NCBI GenBank assembly: GCA_020796225.1
Contig: CM036753.1
Location: 85,470,941 to 85,534,940 of the forward strand
Source of the DNA: Arion vulgaris
Lineage: Eukaryota > Mollusca > Gastropoda > Stylommatophora > Arionidae
Direction: 5' to 3'
DNA length: 64,000 nucleotides
The notes beneath the pieces are model-generated. The model saw only the letters and a program-made list of their open reading frames with translations. It searched no databases and was not told the DNA's origin. Positions 1 through 9,770 of the stretch are shown piece by piece. Position 1 is the first letter of the stretch, and every line of letters starts with the position of its first letter. The position numbers and the translations under genes are program-made.

Positions 1-1060
1 ACAATGTCCTAATTCTCACTTCCTTTGCGCTCATTACCACTTAATAACACGTCACATGATTACATCACTACGTGATAGACGATATATTACTTAACCGTGG
101 TCTATGTTCAGTGTGTTTTAATATCCTGAACCTAAAATACACAGTGCTGGCCGCCATGGCGCCGACAATTCATTGTTGGCTCCGGAGCGTTGTTTTTTTT
201 ATACATTGTTTTCTCTCCCATATCTATTAAGTTTTATGTTGGTTGCCGGTGGGTGGGGTGTGGGGTGGATATTTGAAAGTAATTGAGCGTCACAGAGTGA
301 TGTTATTCTCCAAACGAATATTCCATTAGTTTTTATGTATCATTAATCTTCATTGTAATCATAAACTGTTCTATGAGATCTGCGTCGTTGTGAGTTTGTT
401 TACTTTGAGAATGTCCTTACTATAAACATCTGCTGTGTGTAATGACACACAATGCTGCTTAAAAGACAGTGTTGTGATGACTTCTAACTTAAATTATGTG
501 TAAATGGTCTGTGTCTCGTTGTTCTGATAAGCCGACGGTGCTGGCCGGAATAGCTGTTGACTTTTGATATTGCGACTCGTTTTTCTATGCGTTGGTAGGA
601 AGGGTCGAATACACGCTGACACTCTGAAATGTTGTTCGCCTGATCTTTGATAAAATCTTGGTAACTAGATACAGTTGCCCGTTATACTACTACGAGAGCT
701 TATGGTAGCTTACATCTTTGATACCTAACTTTTTTTTTGGAGTGCAACAATGCATTATGCTTCCAGGGTCACCCAAGTGAAGATGGACTAGGAACGTGGT
801 CAGCGCAGGATCACTGCACCGCACCTGACGCTGATCTCATTCACCGCGTCGTGAACCCCCAATTAAAAGACTGAATGTAGCTTTGTTAGGATTCTGGTTC
901 TGCACTTTGGTAAATTGGTCGTTCTAGATACTCAGTTGTATTGCAAGGATTGACATTTGCAGTAGATGCGTGACACTTTATCCTAGGCAATTACACCTTC
1001 CTGGACTAACTTGTACCTTTCGACCAGTGCCTCCGTTTTATTTTTAGGTCAGAATTTGTT
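1..1060. other. No gene recognised
   Basis: I see no open frame, transposon signature or RNA gene here. The sequence is mixed-composition intergenic or intronic DNA with short homopolymer runs. It ends where recognisable LINE sequence begins. Confidence 0.5.
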
Positions 1061-1194
1061 TTCCTAGTCCTTACCCATATACGGGAGATATGTGCTTGGC
1101 ATTCTGTCACTGCGTTTCCGTCATGCAATCGCCCAAACCAAAGCATATGTTCGGGTTACTGCCGATCAGAGGCATCCACTGCACAAGAATACTA

Positions 1195-1300
1195 TAGTCT
1201 GTCCATTAATTCGTGAGCACGTTTAAAATTGATTTTCTCGAAAACTACCTTTTGGATCTCAGTGATTTTTGCAAGCAGCCTTAGAATATCCATGACGCTA
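1195..1300 (+). repeat. Left terminal inverted repeat of the Tc1-like element
   Basis: 106 bp, the reverse complement of 3256-3361 with about three or four mismatches. It starts TAGTCTGTCCATTAATTCG. This is the expected transposase recognition end. Confidence 0.92.
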
Positions 1301-1638
1301 GAGAAATATTTTTTCCAAGAAAATTTGATGTAGTTTGAAATATTTCTTCTTCAGGTTATATTAAAATCAACCTCACCGGATTGTACACAATAGTAACAGA
1401 TCTACGGTACACAGACGCGTTGTTCTAAAAATACATTATGGTAACATTGAAATATCGTGAGTAAACAACAATTTCACGAATTCCCGTGCACCTAACCCAG
1501 TCGACTTTGAACGCGGAAAGCATATGACGTTATAATTGGGATACCGTTGTATAGTTATAGGTGTATCTCGCTATTTGTATGAAGCTATTGTATCATATTT
1601 GTTGGCTTATCAAAACTGACATTGATATCACATTCATA

Positions 1639-2832
1639 ATGAGTCTGAAGTGCACATTTATAACAATGCAGAAGGTTGCAGTTTTACTATACCAACACTT
1701 CCGTAGGGAATCTAAGAGAGGTCATCTATATTGCGATATTAATAACCCTGAGAAACGAACGCAACTGGCGCTTGGTCTGAATAGAGAATCCTTTTCGCGA
1801 TGGATTAAACAGGACACAAAGTGCACTAATGTCAAGCAAGAAAGGAAAAGAACAATTGACGACTTTGACATAGATGTCATAAGACGGGAGCTCTTGAAAA
1901 TGTTTGCGACAAATCAACTTGTTACTCTCAGGAAACTGAAATTAAAACTGCAATCAGATTGCAGCATAGACATTTCTAAAAGTACTCTATGGAAAATTGT
2001 AAGAGCCGCCGGCTTCACCTTCAGAAAAACTATAGGCGGCAGGAATATTATTTGTGAAAAACCACATTTAATTGCTGCGCGAAGTAAATACCGGAGGCAG
2101 ATCCGTGAGCGGCGGAGGCAAGGCTATGATATTTGGACGAATCCTGGTCAATGCTCACCACACCAATGCTAAAGAATGGCAATCAGTAGACGGTGAACAG
2201 AAAAGAAAAATACCAAGCAGCAAAGGCCAGCGTATTATACTAACACATGCAGGAAGCAGTGAAGAAGGTCTTGTCCATGACGCTGGACTTATTTTCCAAT
2301 CAAAAGTACCGACGGTAGGGACTACCACACATAAATGAATGGACATATTTTCAGGCACTGGATGGAGAAAGATCTACTTCCAATTCTAAACAGACCATCA
2401 TGCTTGGTAATGGATAATGCATCCTATCACAACGCAGTATCAGCGGAAGACAAAGTACCAACTGCATCAAATACAAAAATCAAATTAGGACTTGGCTTGC
2501 TAAGGAAAATGTCAGCTTCGATGATACATATTTGAAACCCGAGTTGTTGCACCTGGTGAGGATGACAAATAAGACAAAGGTGTTTCATATTGACAAAATC
2601 ATTGCGGAATACGGCCACACGTCTTTGTGACTACCTCCATATCATGCTCACCTCAATCCGATAGAGCTTGTCTGGGCTAAAGTAAAAGGACAAGTTGCCG
2701 AACAGAACAGGACGTTTAAAATGTGTGATGTTGAAGTTCTGACACGTGAGTCCTCTCAATGATAGACATGCAGTTCTGGAAGAAGTGTGTTGAACATGTG
2801 CTCCGAGAGGAAGACGAGTACTGGCACTGAGA
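1639..2832 (+). pseudogene. Tc1-like DDE transposase, frameshifted
   Basis: Remains of a transposase of the DDE_3/Tc1 type. The N-terminal half (ATG at 1639, or 1666) reads to about 2120 and has two helix-turn-helix-like stretches (ALGLNRESFSRWIKQ and STLWKIVRAAGFTFRK), expected to bind the inverted repeats. The catalytic half is split over frames. The first Asp region (DESW) near 2135 sits at a frameshift, NAHHTNAKEWQS follows in another frame at about 2150, the second Asp is in VMDNASYHN near 2408, and the third acidic residue is in LNPIELVWAKVK near 2650. Stops occur at about 2336, 2533 and 2628. The tail FWKKCVEHVLREEDEYWH continues in a further frame to about 2828. At least four breaks mean it makes no active enzyme. 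Confidence 0.88.
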
Positions 2833-3255
2833 TGGATTACAATTTGTCCAGCCAGTAACCTCATGGAATCGTCAGATTCGGGATGATACAAATCATATTT
2901 TGATTACAGACTGAGAAATAGCAACGTATACATTTCCATATCCAAATGCGTCTACCATCAGACAATTTGTGGTGAAGTTAAGACACCCTGGGGTCTAATG
3001 GTGACCGAAGGGAGGACTAACTGTTGCATATTGTATCCAAGTTCACGATTGCACATAAAGGGCAACACAATTAATTACTTGACCTATCAAGTTAATATGG
3101 AGATACACCTATGAATAGAATTGACATGGACAAATTCTAGGATTACTGTAAAATCTAAAATTTGAGCCCCGTATTTGCAATTGTCATAAAAGATCAACGG
3201 AATTCGCCGATGTGCAAAATCCGTAGCATCTATGAACTGCTGGTTAGCTTTATTT

Positions 3256-3361
3256 TAGCGTCATGGATATTCTAAGGCTGCATGCAAAAATCACTGAGAT
3301 CCAACAGGTAGTTTTCGAGAAAATCAATTTCAAACGTGCTCACGAATTAATGGACAGACTA
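3256..3361 (-). repeat. Right terminal inverted repeat of the Tc1-like element
   Basis: 106 bp, complementary to the left end, finishing GAATTAATGGACAGACTA next to the duplicated TA. The match to the left end stops abruptly at the TAGCG motif at 3256. Confidence 0.92.
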
Positions 3362-3807
3362 TAGTAAAGGTAATGGAACGAAAATCGAGCGTGGTATGCT
3401 GTGGATCGCCCAAACTGATAGAAAAATTAGCCAGGTTACCACAGTTGCGATCCTACCGAAAAGGGAATGGTTCCCAGTAAATGGTAGGATTGCCAACTTT
3501 TGCATTGTTATTATTACTCTTGGAAGGGAATGTAGAGATTAAGGCAACCTATATGAAAACTGAACTTGAAATTAAGCAGCTGATAAACGATAATGCAAGT
3601 GATGACGTTGTTTATACCGATGGGTCTGTGCACCGTGGAGATATTTCAGGCTGGGGTTTCCTAGCTGGCGCGCATGGCAGGGTCATTGCAGGGCAGAATG
3701 GAGCATACTGTGAACTACTACCAGTATTCTACTACCATAGGCAGTTGGGTGTTTGGGCAAATGAGTAAGAGGACAGGCTTGCATCGATTGTTGGGGAATT
3801 TAGGATG

Positions 3808-4049
3808 TGTTGTGGATCTCTATGGCAAAGTGGTTAAGATGTTTGCCTGTCATTCTGAAGGTTGTGGATTTGAATCCTGACCGAGTCACATGTACTATTT
3901 TTCTATGAGATCCCTAGGGTTGTTGCTGGAGCTACAGAGTTCGTGCTTTATACAACACTCGGCAGATGGCGTGCCATTTCTGTCGACAGGGACGGGGCCA
4001 CATTGGAAACCTGGGACAATGATGTCAATCCTTCCCATTTATACCCATT
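3808..4049 (+). mobile_element. tRNA-derived SINE (copy 1)
   Basis: This 242-bp element is flanked by a 9-bp duplication TTTAGGATG (3799-3807 and 4050-4058). The head has an A-box-like TGGCAAAGTGGTTAAGA (about 3823) and a B-box-like GGTTGTGGATTTGAATCC (about 3860), the two internal promoter elements of a tRNA gene read by RNA polymerase III. The body contains GAGTTCGTGCTTTATACAAC followed by a GGCGTGCC motif, both shared with the SINE at 60375-60623. It lies inside LINE copy A in the same orientation and is therefore younger than that copy. I did not recognise the family by name. Confidence 0.85.
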
Positions 4050-4328
4050 TTTAGGATGGATAAGAGTGGAGTTCTTCGGTCTCTTAGCCACCTCCTGTTG
4101 GATGAGGACACTAACATTTATGGTGAATGTATCCAGCGATTCAATGAGTTTGAAATTACACACGGAACAAGTAGAACTGGGTGCCTGATGGACAGAGAGA
4201 AGAATTTGTTTAACCGGCGAGCCACATAAACCATCAGTATGCATACCATTCGATATCTTTTGGGAGAGACTTGGGCACCTATGCGTCTGCCCGACGTGCT
4301 ATAACGTCGGTTCAGTAAGCAGTAACCC

Positions 4329-4615
4329 ATCTACAGATTATTTACAAGGTAGCGCCTGGTTTGAGTTTAGAGCTTTCCTTCTTCTAGAAGACCTACCTTC
4401 TGAATAAACGAGCTCTATCTGCGCGTGGTATAAAATCGAAGTTTCCTCACTTCTAGAATGATTGCCATCAAACTTATTCAAAAGGAAAATTTGTTATTCT
4501 ATTGCCCTACTACATCTAGATGGCAATGGTATTATCATCTGCCGTTGACAACCATTTCTGGTTGTCAGAGCGTTGTGGATGTCCATGCTCAAACTGATGT
4601 TATGTAGAAATGTTC
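4329..4615. other. No feature recognised
   Basis: Short anonymous stretch after the 3' end of LINE copy A. It holds no open frame or clear repeat. Confidence 0.4.
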
Positions 4616-5115
4616 TCTTATGCTGGTTGATGCTCGGTCCCAAATCTGTGTATGTTTCTCTACTCCACTGGAAGGTGCAGTTGTAACTTTTTCATTCCAC
4701 GAGGTCACTACAATGAAGATCCCAAGTCTTTTCTAGGTACAGACCGTAGCCCGGTTTTGCAGGAGTTCTGGATTATCTGGTCAAGTTTGACGGCGTAGTT
4801 TACGCAGGTTGGACAGTCCTGATGTATTTGTTAGGGGGTCTCAATTTCAGTCGTTCATAAACATTTATTTGTGTGGCAGATGTCGAGTTTGTAGTGGCGG
4901 TTCTGTATTCTGCATTTGACAGTTCTCAGACGAAACAGGATAATCTGTAGTGTGTAGTTCTGTTGTGTGTAATGCATTGAAGCTGCAGTTTTTGAGAAAG
5001 TTTGTTGTCTGCTTCTATTATTTCTTTCGATTTTAACATGTAGTGGCTGTGGATGATGGATTTTGCCTCTCGATATGACAACGGATAATTGAATAGCTCA
5101 ATTTTGTCTCTAGTT
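4616..5115 (-). pseudogene. LINE C-terminal domain fragment (I/Nimb-like)
   Basis: Read on the - strand, this gives KIELFNYPLSYREAKSIIHS (about 5110-5050), then after a frame change ILFRLRTVKCRIQNRHY (about 4945-4895). These match the segment that follows RNase H in I/Nimb-type LINEs. The fragment at 51545-51930 has the same order (QPLSFREVKTIIQG, then IIFFLRTRWCKLNR). Stops and shifts show it is dead. The stretch 4616-4850 is assigned only by position as the expected C-terminal tail. Confidence 0.5.
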
Positions 5116-5848
5116 CAAGCTAGAGAATCCACTCGTCTTATTTCCGTTGATTTCACAATTTAAGTGTAGCTACTGAAGGATAACAGTTGGAGATATTTGA
5201 ATACTGCTAAGCTCCAATTTCATTTCCTGCCGTATGTGATTATTTCAGTAGGGTTTTTTTTTTGTATGAACCCGAGTAGATATTTTCAAGCTGTTAGAAA
5301 CACTATTTCGTTTGAATAGCTCATTGTGATATTTGACATAGATGAATCCAGACGAAAATAAAGATATAAATTATTTCTGATAATCGCAGAACAAATAACA
5401 TTGTAATACTGTCTATACAATTTTAGATGCAAAAAAAAGCAAAAGTAGTAAAGAGACTTTGGGAAATATCAAACACGATATTTTAGCTACTGTAATTTAA
5501 ATTGCATATGTGTAGATAACTACTGCTGGAGTATATATAAGGCGAAAGCAGTGGTTATCTCTAAGAAACATACAGATGGTTTTGCAGAAGTATTGCGTAA
5601 AACAGATTATACATTCTGAAAGCAATCAATGGATTTTCATTGAACAAAATTAAAGTACACGAATGTGGTTTTATATTAAAAATGTCACCGACATTTGAGA
5701 AAACAAAATTAGCTCACCAAAACTAGTAAATAAAGAGATTTGGGCAAGATGTCGAAGTGCAATTTTTTAAAAAATTCGCATTGAATAGAAACAACTCCAC
5801 ATTCTGTGTATCTTGAGTGAGACAGGTGAGGAAAACAAAACGTGGAGA
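5116..5848. other. No gene recognised
   Basis: A+T-rich sequence with no readable frame. I saw no inverted or tandem repeats of note. Confidence 0.4.
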
Positions 5849-6084
5849 ATATCTTTCTTTCTTCTTTCTTTCTCGAATCCTGTTTGCCTCACAGCGTCAG
5901 GTCAGGAAGAGATTTCTAAAACGGGCCCTTGTATGTGCTTCGTAGATAGTCTCTTTCGTCGCCTCTGTTATCTCTGAGGTCCATCTTTTGCCTGGCCGGC
6001 CTTTTGCTTTGTACCCATTGTATCGGAGCAGCATTGATCTTTGAGGTAAACACGTAAAAACAAGTACTACAGTTTTACAAAATA

Positions 6085-6130
6085 CATAAACAGTGACGAT
6101 AAACAGCAACGTTTCGACCAAAAGGCCTTT
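6085..6130 (-). other. Hammerhead-ribozyme-like motif in the Penelope terminal region
   Basis: Read on the - strand, TTGATAAAGGCC and TTTTGGTCGAAAC give a UUGAUAA core, a GGCC/GGUC stem with a UUUU loop, and a GAAAC core. Penelope-like elements are known to carry hammerhead ribozymes in their terminal repeats. Relative to the consensus CUGAUGA, two positions that pair with each other in the fold (C3 and G8) are changed to U and A. I could not settle stem I or stem III, so activity is uncertain. Confidence 0.45.
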
Positions 6131-6367
6131 ATCAAGCAAACAATACAACAAGAATGACGAATTTCGAGGAACACTACAAATGTACGATTACATGTGGAAA
6201 CATAAACCTATCTGATGAAAATCTGGGAATAAAAACGAACAACGAAATGAGTGCAACACAAAAACCGAAAGTGGAAAAGGAGAGGAACAATAAACAATAT
6301 AGTGGATAAATGACACATATATGGAGCAAACACACATATAGATAACAAGGCACGAGATAAGACAGTA

Positions 6368-6793
6368 CTAAGAAGCATAGGAATGTAATGCGTTGAGTCC
6401 AAGAGGTCGCAAAGTGCCATAGAATGAAATAAAACGGTTCTCCAGGGCGAATCGACTGCGATCATCGGAGGAACATGATCGGATGGCTGTGATCTGGACA
6501 TCGTCAACTCCTGAATGGCCAGTATCATTGAAATGAGTGGCCACAGGAGTCACAGAGCATTGGCGAATATCGCGTAAGTGTTGGGCGAATCGGTCACTGA
6601 GCCTCTTACCGGTTTCACCAATATAGGCCTTATGGCATCGTTTGCAGATGATAGCATAGATGATATTGCGGGACTCACACGTGAAACTGTCTTGAATGGT
6701 ATAGGTAGCTTTTGGAAAAGAGACAGTACGGGTCTGTATACGGGTCATATGCACATGTATTACAGCGCCGACGGCCACATTGGATGGTGCCAA
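6368..6793 (-). pseudogene. GIY-YIG endonuclease domain of the Penelope-like element
   Basis: About 140 residues in one open frame. The GIY-YIG signature appears as IYAIIC...YIGETG, followed by a conserved Arg in GKRLSDRFAQHL, a His in ATHFNDTGHSG and a Glu in FALENRFISFYG, as in the family's nickase. The domain cuts the target DNA during insertion in canonical Penelope elements. The open frame has survived, but the upstream RT is truncated and shifted, so no whole protein can be made. Confidence 0.85.
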
Positions 6794-7794
6794 AGTGACT
6801 CTGGATGTTAGGCTTGAAGCGACTGTGTACCAACAAATCCTTGAGGCTTCTGTCCCGTCTGTACGCCACCAAAGGATAGTGTTGGAAGACTGAACGTGTC
6901 TCAGGATCAGACTGAAGAATAGGAGATGATGGAATAAGACCTTTTCACCAGGGAACTATGAGGGTGGAAAGTTAAGATAAGTTTAACCCTGTCAGACTTG
7001 GGGGTTATAAGTATGTGAGAGAAGGCCTCCTGGCGAGCAATTAGCTGAACCCGATGCATGGCAGATGTAAGCACATTCTCCGGGTATAGGCGCTGGCGGA
7101 AGAAATCAAGCATCTCATGAGCTCTATCAGAGAGAATCTTTGAGGTGCACTGTCTGATGGTAATCTGCTTACGTGGCCGAACCATTTAATTTGTTGTTTC
7201 TTGATGAAGTCTAGTACTGATGTTGTACCCATTTTTCCCCTGATGTCTTCATTTCTCAACCGGTCTCTTCTTGTTACACCCAGCATTCTGCGTAGGCACT
7301 TCATCTCTGTCGTGACTAGTTTTCTTCTATCGTTTGTTGTCAGCGTCCAGGTTTGGCACTGGTAACATAATGTGGGAGAAAGATTGTGTTGAACATTGCT
7401 CTTTTTGTGTTCATGGTGACGTGTTTGCATCTTAAAATTGGCGCCATTTGCCCTATCATTTAATTTGCTTTGGTGCATCTGTGTTGCATTTCATTAGTTA
7501 TTCTTCCGTTTGCTGATAAAATGCTCCCCATGTATGTGAAGTCTTTTACTTGATTTAATGGGCGCTTGTCGATGGAGATATTGATAGTGCTTTCCTCACT
7601 GGCGAATGTCATTACTTCTGCTTTGTCGATGTTTATTCTCATGTAGAATATTTGTGTCATAAAATCAAATGACATTTGCTGAAACACATTGTTGTAACAG
7701 TCAAGACTAATCACACAAGAAGTTGCTACTGAGCTTTTATCCGCATGACTGATGAAAGTCAAGAAGAGAATTAATAAATAACATTATGTTTGTG

Positions 7795-7960
7795 ATGTTC
7801 TCATGATGATTAGTGATGTGAGTTTCAGTTACTTTTACGTAATTGTAACCATTCGTTACTTTTTCAACATTTATTCGGTACTTCGTACTTGTTACGTAGT
7901 CACTATAATTTTTAAAAAGTTATACATAATATAAGTAAGAATTACAGTGATAAAGTAAAA
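7795..7960. other. Anonymous spacer with GTAATTGTAACC-type motifs
   Basis: This A+T-rich stretch has repeated TTACGTAATTGTAACC/TTCGTTAC words that loosely mirror 9835-9930 on the opposite strand. It might be the edge of an old DNA transposon, but the match is too weak to call. Confidence 0.2.
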
Positions 7961-8200
7961 TAATATTATAATAGTATGTCATTTAATGTTTTTGAATGGT
8001 TCAGAGATATGGACAATGAACAAGCATTTCGAAGACACATTAATGCCTTTGAGATGTGGATGTACAGAAGAATAGGTCATATATTATTGAAAGAAAAACA
8101 CAGTAACAAGGAAGTTATAGGAAAACTGGTAGAGATAATTGCTACAGGAACTGAAAATCAAAGAAATAAAATATTTTGGACACATAGAGACATGTTAGTT
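7961..8200 (+). pseudogene. LINE C-terminal fragment
   Basis: The frame opening at 7976 reads NAFEMWMYRRIGHILLKEKH and SNKEVIGKLVEI. This resembles the (A)FEMWCYRRMLKI...TNEEVL segment found after the RT in RTE/L2-like LINEs. It is short, and no more of the element is present. It abuts LINE copy B. Confidence 0.55.
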
Positions 8201-8207
8201 ACTTAGT

Positions 8208-9270
8208 TTGTTTATGCGTATAGTTCTGGGCTGCACTAGAGATACCCCCATTGTGAAGATGAGATATATGCTTGGTCTTCTGTCACTACGCTCCCGTCAT
8301 GCAATCGCCCAAACCAAGGCATATATGCGGGTTACTTCGGATGAGAGACATCCACTACACAAGAACACTAATGATGTTAAGGGCACGAGAATCAAGTATG
8401 GCATGTCGTGGATGGCCCAGGCTGAGAGAACAATTGGCTAGGTGACTACGGTTGCGACCCTACCAAAAGGGAAGAATGGATCCCAACAGATGGTAGCATG
8501 ACCAACTATCTCAACGTTATCATTACTCTTGGAAGAGAATGTAGAGATTGGAGCAACATGAAGGCTGATCTCGCAGTTAAGCAGCTGGTAGAAGATAATG
8601 CAAGGGATGATGATGTTGTTGTATGTACTGATGGGTCGGTTCAACGTGGTGAGAAGTCCGGCTGGGGTTTCTTGGCTAATGCGCATAGTAGGGTTGTTGC
8701 AGAGCGAAGTGGGGCATACAGGGCAACTACTTCTAGTATGAGGATGGAGGTTGAGGCCGTTACTGCTGCCCTCCATTGGATTTCTGGGACTTCATTTACT
8801 GGGGCAGTTGTTGTATCTGACTCTCAGTCGATGCTTCACAAGATCCAGAAGGGCAGGTTTCAGTATGAGTGGATGTCGTCTATAGAAGTTTCTAACCTCC
8901 AGCGGCTTACGTGGATATACTGTCCTGGGCATGCGGGTGTTTACGGTAATGAGAGAGCGACCAGGCTTGCATCAACAGCATCGATTGTTGGGGAGTTGAA
9001 GATGGATAAGGGGATATTCTTCGGTCTCTTCGCGACTGTCTGTTGGATGAGGACACTAAAATCGATGTTGAATCGATCAAGCGATTTAAGCAGTTTGGAG
9101 TTACCCGTTGTTCAAGTCGAACTGGATGCCAGAGAGGCAGAGTGACAGGTGTGTTTAATCAGCGAGTCACAGGAACCATCAGTATGCATACTTTTCGATA
9201 TCTGTTGGGGAGACTGAGCACCTATGGGTCTGCCCGGAGTGCAATGACGTCAGTTTAGTAACCAATAACC
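8208..9270 (+). mobile_element. LINE copy B (RT C-terminus plus RNase H), I/Nimb-like
   Basis: This is the best-preserved copy of the family in the window. RT thumb sequence (RIVLGCTRDTPIVKMRYMLG, about 8213) is followed by RNase H in the frame 8498-9145: YTDGS-equivalent VCTDGSVQRGEKSGWGF (first Asp), SSMRMEVEAVTAALHW (Glu), VVVSDSQSM (second Asp) and YCPGHAGVYGNERATRLAST. The last position, usually Asp in NERADRLA, is Thr here. The C-terminal tail HTFRYLLGRLSTYGSARSAM precedes the 3' end near 9270. RT and RNase H lie in different frames, so the copy is inactive. It serves as the empty-site reference for the insertions in copies A and D. Confidence 0.9.
8498..9145 (+). pseudogene. RNase H domain of LINE copy B
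   Basis: A 215-residue open stretch. The RNase H fold signature is nearly complete: Asp in TDGS at about residue 45, Glu in MRMEVEAV at about 86, and Asp in VSDSQSM at about 107. The GHAGVYGNE box is at about 145, with a Thr where the last acidic residue normally sits. The domain would remove RNA from the RNA-DNA hybrid made by the RT. The residues after about 170 run out of frame with the family's C-terminal domain. It is part of the LINE, not a host gene. Confidence 0.85.
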
Positions 9271-9770
9271 AATAGTTTGTTCCTTTTGTGCCAAAGACGG
9301 CACATAGCGGAGAGGTTTTAGACCTCCATGTGATGCGGTTCGTTGCTAGCAGTTGGAGATCTTGTATGGTTTTACATCCCAATAGTTTACTTTCTTGTAG
9401 GATGGTTCTTCAAAGAGTGGTCTTAGGTCTTTCACGTTTTCTTGTCTTAACTGGTGACCACATAAGGACTTGTCGATTTAGTCTCTTTTCATCTGATCTA
9501 AGAACATGACCTAAATATTTCCACCTTCGTTTCTTATAATATTTGATACGGGTTGTTACTTTGTTCTATCTCTCACTGTGTTGTTCGAAACGAAATCACT
9601 CCATTTTACTTTTAGTAATTTTCGGAGACATTTATTCTCAGAGCTGTCCAGTTTCTTATCAATTTTGTTTGCTGATTTCCAACTTTCACAAACGTAGGTC
9701 AGTACAGAGATATGACACATTGATAAAAACCTTATTAGAGGGCGAAAGAAGCGGAGTTTGACTGGAAATC
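9271..9770 (-). pseudogene. LINE C-terminal fragment, different family
   Basis: Read on the - strand, the stretch 9535-9440 gives YKKRRWKYLGHVLRSDEKRL then NRQVLMWSPVKTRKRERPKT, followed by one stop and LLGCKTIQDLQLLATNRITW. This is the RW.WLGHVLR...W.P...RKR.RP...A.(D/N)R..WR tail typical of RTE/CR1-like LINEs. Upstream on that strand, TYVCESWKSANKIDKKLDSS (about 9700-9640) is the preceding LTYG.E.W segment. It lies tail to tail with LINE copy B. Confidence 0.7.

Larger units (their letters stand above)
1195..3361 (+). mobile_element. Tc1/mariner-superfamily DNA transposon, full length, nested in LINE copy A
   Basis: A 2,167-bp element starts TAGTCTGTCC and ends GGACAGACTA, with 106-bp terminal inverted repeats at 1195-1300 and 3256-3361 that differ at only a few positions. 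It is flanked by a TA duplication (1193-1194 and 3362-3363). The TA matches the single TA in the uninterrupted LINE copy B (CACTAATGATG near 8368), so the empty site is visible inside the window. TA target duplication and a DDE transposase ending in LNPIELVWAKVK place it in the IS630-Tc1-mariner superfamily. A shorter inner inverted pair (ATAGGTGTATCTC near 1557, complement near 3102) lies subterminally. The transposase is broken, so the copy is dead unless mobilised in trans. Confidence 0.93.
1061..4328 (+). mobile_element. LINE copy A (RT C-terminus, RNase H, 3' end), interrupted twice
   Basis: This is a decayed 3' part of a non-LTR retrotransposon of the RNase H-bearing I/Nimb-like type, in pieces 1061-1194, 3362-3807 and 4050-4328. 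The pieces align in order with LINE copy B (8208-9270): the RT C-terminal stretch (LSLRSRHAIAQTKAY in copy B), then the RNase H start (YTDGSVHRGDISGWGFL at about 3613), then the shared 3' end ACGTCGGTTCAGTAA near 4304. Most of the RNase H domain after the first active-site Asp is deleted: the frame runs into unrelated residues at about 3720 and copy-B-like sequence resumes near 3775. It is not functional. The two insertions, a Tc1-like element and a SINE, are listed separately and are younger than this copy. Confidence 0.85.
6048..7135 (-). mobile_element. Penelope-like element, 5'-truncated, nested in a LINE
   Basis: The element is bounded by an exact 11-bp duplication ATCTTTGAGGT (6037-6047 and 7136-7146). 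On the - strand it encodes the RT C-terminal region (FFRQRLYPENVLTSAMHRVQ, ITPKSDRVKLILTFHP), a Cys-rich linker (CGRRRCNTCAY) and a GIY-YIG endonuclease domain (NIIYAIICKRCHKAYIGETG, then RLSDRFAQHLRDIR), ending at the stop near 6368. RT plus C-terminal GIY-YIG is diagnostic of Penelope-like elements. About 320 bp of 3' sequence follows, ending ACTTGTTTTTACGTGTTT at the target duplication. At least one frame change near 6890 and the 5' truncation make it inactive. Confidence 0.9.
5849..7763 (-). mobile_element. LINE fragment (RT C-terminus), split by a Penelope-like element
   Basis: A 5'-truncated non-LTR retrotransposon on the - strand, in pieces 7147-7763 and 5849-6047. The first piece encodes VKDFTYMGSILSANGRITNE and LCYQCQTWTLTTNDRRKLVT, followed by CLRRMLGVTRRDRLRNEDIR and IKKQQIKWFGHV. 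The second piece carries the protein end RYNGYKAKGRPGKRWTSE and ITEATKETIYEAHTRARFRN before a stop at 5897. The 3' tail is an (AAAG)n-like run at 5852-5875. Close relatives lie at 55858-56345 (-) and 32052-32325 (-), and a more distant one at 38026-38870 (+). This is the RT thumb and C-terminal region; no catalytic motif remains. Confidence 0.8.
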
